In this document: in pieces, positions 60,872 to 64,000 of the stretch
Position numbering within the stretch: position 1 is the stretch's first letter
How the letters are laid out: each line of letters starts with the position of its first letter
Assembly (NCBI GenBank): GCA_900618795.1
Contig: UYJD01000010.1
Coordinates: 212,275-276,274 of the forward strand
Source of the DNA: Cyanodermella asteris
Taxonomy: Eukaryota > Ascomycota > Lecanoromycetes > Ostropales > Stictidaceae
Reading direction: 5' to 3'
Length of the DNA: 64,000 nucleotides
Translations under genes and position numbers: made by a program
Notes under the pieces: generated by a model
What the model saw: only the letters and a program-made list of their open reading frames with translations
Told to the model about the DNA's origin: nothing
The model's database searches: none

Positions 60872-63800
60872 ATGTATTGGCCATTGGGAGCGCCCAAGGT
60901 CTTTGCGTCTGGAGTGAGCGATCCAGACGTGGCTAACACAGAGGAGGACACTGGAGATCTACCAGAGTCCAGTGAAGGAAGTTACCATTTACGCAGCCTT
61001 TGCGTGTCGCGTGGTGGCCAGCTCCTTGCTACGACCACTGCAACCACATTGAGCATCTGGCACACCTCCGTATGTCAAACCCTACGTATTGTCTGCTGCC
61101 TCTGACTGATCACTAGCCAGTCGTCTTAGTCGCCTCAGCGATCCGCTCCAAGTCGTCCCTGGCTAGCTATGGCGAGAGCATCAATGTCCTCCTCCGACCC
61201 GATGCTGCACTCGCCGCAGTGCAGACTTCACAAGGGTACCTGATCACCTATAGCATCACATTCGAACCAAACTCTCGCGTCTTCCAACAAAAGAGACAGG
61301 ATGGGCATCGTAGGAAGGACAGTAATGCGACGCAATTCAGCGTGGATGAGACAAAGGTCGGCCACAGAGAGATTCTTCTGCGCTTCCGCATGGTCATGAA
61401 GATTGATGCCGGCATACAATCTGTCCTCGCAATCGATGAGGAGTTGATCATCGCGACAAAAAAGCCTGCTGCTGTTCAATGCATAAAATGGCTGGCAGAG
61501 GGCTCAGACTCGGATCCAAGTACGGAGGTTCTCCAACGCCTTCAGTGGATGAGCAAGAAGAGCACCGTCGTCGAGATGGTTCATGATCGGGCAATGAATC
61601 TCTACGTGTGGGTCACCGCTGATGGACGAGCGTACGCCGTCCAGAGAAACAATGTCTCAACGATGGAAGAAGACGCGCCCCTTTTCCGCGGATATGGATT
61701 TCATGTTCCCAACTCGCCAGACACTCAAGCTACGAAGGCCGCAGTCAATGCCAGGTTCTCGTTGATCGCAGTCGCCACTCACAATGGAGAGATACATGTC
61801 TACGCAGTATTAAACTATGCTGGCAACATACCACTCTCTCACAAGCTCTCTCCGCCGGCGTCTTCGAGCACAACAGGGCGCATCACGTCAATTGCCTTCT
61901 CGCCCGACGGCTACTGTATCTTTGTTGGCTATGAACATGGCTGGGCTATGTGGAGCGTCTACGGTCGGCAGGGCGCGCACACATTTCACAGCAACAGAGA
62001 CATCTCGAACACGAACCGAGAGAGCTGGCTCCTGTCGATACAGAACGCTGTTTGGCTTGGTGGTGGAGCTGAACTTCTGTTGACATCACCGAACGACGAG
62101 CGCGTATGGATGCTCGAAATGGTCCGAAACGCGGTAATTGGGTGTCACAGTCCAGCAAACGTGGCTAGGACTGTGCTCTACACTAACAGTTCCCTTATGC
62201 TCTGCAGCCGGGATGAGGCTTCGGAGGATACATCTGTCGCACCAAATTCCTCGCGATGGGAACAGATCCAAATGCCGACCCCCTACCTCAACAATCAGAG
62301 ACCGATCAGATCAACAATAATATCGTCAGATGGTAAATACCTTGCTATTGCAGGGAAACGAGGATTGGCGCATTACAGCGTTCAGAGTGGTCGATGGAAG
62401 ACTTTCGATGATCCTGGCTCGGAAAATGCCTTTGTTGTTCGTGGAGGTATGTGTTGGTACCAACATATTTTGATCGCCGCAGTCGAGATGGCCGATCACG
62501 ACGAAATTCGACTTTACTCGAGAGAGACAAACCTAACGAGCAGCTCCGCAGTCGATGTCATCCGGATGAACTCGGCTGTCGTGACCATGACGCTGACCGG
62601 CGAGGATTCGCTTCTTGTTTACACCTATGAGAACTTACTCTATCACTTCATCATACAGGCGACCGACAAGGAAATTACATTGCAAGAACTAGGCCACATT
62701 GGAGTTCATGGCATCGTGCGCTCTCCTTCTCGGGTACGAGCGGTGACCTGGATCATACCCGACTTACAACTCTTGGATGGCGATCCTACAGACGATGTCC
62801 ACCAAGCGTCTATACTGATCTTAGTAGATGCAAAACTTGTGCTCCTACAACCGATGAAGGACGGATCTCGAAGTCTCAGATACGACATGAAAATGATAGC
62901 GACGGATGTCGAATACTACAGCTTGACCCGAGATCATACCCCATTGAGCTCACGGGTGACACCACAAACGCCCAATACTGGCAGACAGCATGTTGATAAC
63001 AACTTCATGGCTGCTGGGCTAGAAGATTCACTGTGGTACTTTGACGGACGACGGATGCACTGCTGGCCGGATGTCCAGGACCTTGTGAACGCTGCCAAGA
63101 TGCCCGAAAGCAAGGACTTGCCACGGCCAGTCCCTATTAGCACCGACTTCTATCCTACCAGCGTAGCGCTAGACAGCGGGACCTTCCTTGGCGTGGAGCC
63201 TGACGTCGTTCAGCGTCGGGACGTCAATTTTGCGCTGAATCGCTTTTCTACGAGGGTGAGTTTATAGTTTTGGGCGACCTGGCAGGCTCATTCACTGACT
63301 TCATTCAGTCGCAACTGTTCATACCGTCCTTGCTACGACACTATCTGGCAGATAATGACGCTTCTTCTGCGTTAAGTCTATCTCACCACTTTAAGGATCT
63401 ACCATATTTTCCCCATGCTTTGGAGGTCCTCCTGCATAATGTTCTTGATGACGAAGTTGATGCTCCGGCCGCCGGTATCGACCGACCTCTGCTTCCTTCA
63501 GTGCTATCATTCCTCGCATCTTTCCCATCGTATCTCGATATCGTTGTTCAGTGCACCCGGAAGACCGAAGTCCGATCTTGGCGCACACTTTTCAAATACT
63601 TGCCAGCACCCAGCGACCTGTTTGAAGAGGCAATCGACAAGGGCCTGCTAAAAACTGCCAGTGGGTATCTGTTGGTTATGCATACCCTCGAAGAAGGTTC
63701 CGGTAGCATGGAGCAGTGTGTCAAGCTTCTGCAACTAGCTAGTGCTCGTGATGACTGGGAGCTTTGCAGCGAGCTAGCTCGATTTTTGATGGCTATGGAC

Positions 63801-64000
63801 GAGTCAGGCGAGACGCTGAGACAATCTTTGGGACGCCTGGAACTTAAACCGCCAGAAGTGAACGGCCAGAATGGCAACGGGGTTATGAAGCTGGGTACAC
63901 CGGCCCAGCGGCGGTTTGCCCAAAGTCCACAGCAGTCGGATCAGGAAATGTCGAGTCAAGCCAGTATGAGCTCGTTGGGCTCAGGCCTGGATCCTCTCAG
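60872..64000 (+). CDS. RIC1: Ric1, subunit of the Ric1-Rgp1 Rab GEF complex (partial, cut by window edge)
   Basis: Three exons are visible: 60872-61069, 61117-63255 and 63310 to beyond 64000. The introns are 47 and 54 nt (GTATGT and GTGAGT donors, TAG and CAG acceptors), both in phase 0. At least 1009 residues are seen and the frame is still open. The start MYWPLGAPKVFASGVSDPD and the next part LRSLCVSRGGQLLATTTATT are typical of Ric1, as is the SIWHTSPVVLVASAIRSK junction. The middle forms the beta-propeller (GYCIFVGYEHGWAMWSVYGR; SSDGKYLAIAGKRGLAHYS). The last exon holds the helical RIC1 domain (SQLFIPSLLRHYLADNDASS, then LPYFPHALEVLLHNVLDDEV). With Rgp1 it activates the Golgi Rab Ypt6/Rab6 and so supports endosome-to-Golgi recycling. 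Together with SEC2 it makes two Rab activators in this window. Confidence 0.93.

Overview
The window reads as nuclear DNA of a filamentous ascomycete, most likely a Dothideomycete; this placement is by impression, since no marker gene was compared. Supporting signs are short introns (about 48-110 nt, one of 428 nt) with GTRAGT-type donors and CTRAC-like branch sites. The gene set is also typical: Vac7, Sec2 and Ric1 orthologues, an A-T-R-SDR NRPS-like reductase, GMC and HET families, and long Ser/Pro/Ala-rich disordered tails. I saw no rRNA, tRNA, CRISPR array, LTR element or complete DNA transposon.

Layout. 0-15 kb: a 1442-residue orphan membrane protein with a decayed copy of its C-terminal half next to it, a divergent HMG-box protein, and an NRPS-like carboxylate reductase. 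15.8-18.3 kb: a dead DAL5-type MFS permease and an intact three-exon GFA-family gene. 20-23 kb: VAC7, regulator of PI(3,5)P2 synthesis. 24-25.1 kb: a dead serine hydrolase beside a (TC)17 microsatellite. 26-32 kb: LRP1/RRP47 (exosome cofactor), a ketopantoate-reductase-family gene and SEC2 (Rab GEF). 34-41.3 kb: a flavin-dependent monooxygenase, a GMC oxidoreductase whose only visible defect is one in-frame stop, and a fossil HET-domain gene. 41.6-43.5 kb: a divergent 14-3-3-like protein, with 3.3 kb of apparently gene-free DNA upstream. 46.7-64 kb: a dense housekeeping block with a Lys-rich nuclear-looking protein, GLN4 (glutaminyl-tRNA synthetase), SPF1 (P5A ATPase), a six-repeat hydrophilic protein, a small secreted protein, TMA20 (translation re-initiation factor) and RIC1 (cut by the window edge).

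Two themes run through the window. First, conserved core genes for vesicle traffic, phosphoinositide signalling, RNA processing and translation alternate with pockets of decayed accessory genes (permease, hydrolase, GMC, HET). This pattern suggests lineage-specific gene loss. Second, several exon structures could be solved base by base (GFA gene, VAC7, LRP1, SEC2, GMC, Lys-rich protein, TMA20, RIC1). In all but SEC2 and RIC1, whose ends are uncertain or cut off, the spliced length closes exactly in frame to a stop. No biosynthetic cluster surrounds the NRPS-like gene, and the HMG-box gene does not lie in a recognisable mating-type locus. The best candidates for undescribed biology are the 1442-residue zinc/acidic/transmembrane protein with its decayed duplicate, the six-repeat GPHxSN protein, and the 14-3-3-like protein that appears to lack the usual phosphate-binding Arg-Tyr pair.
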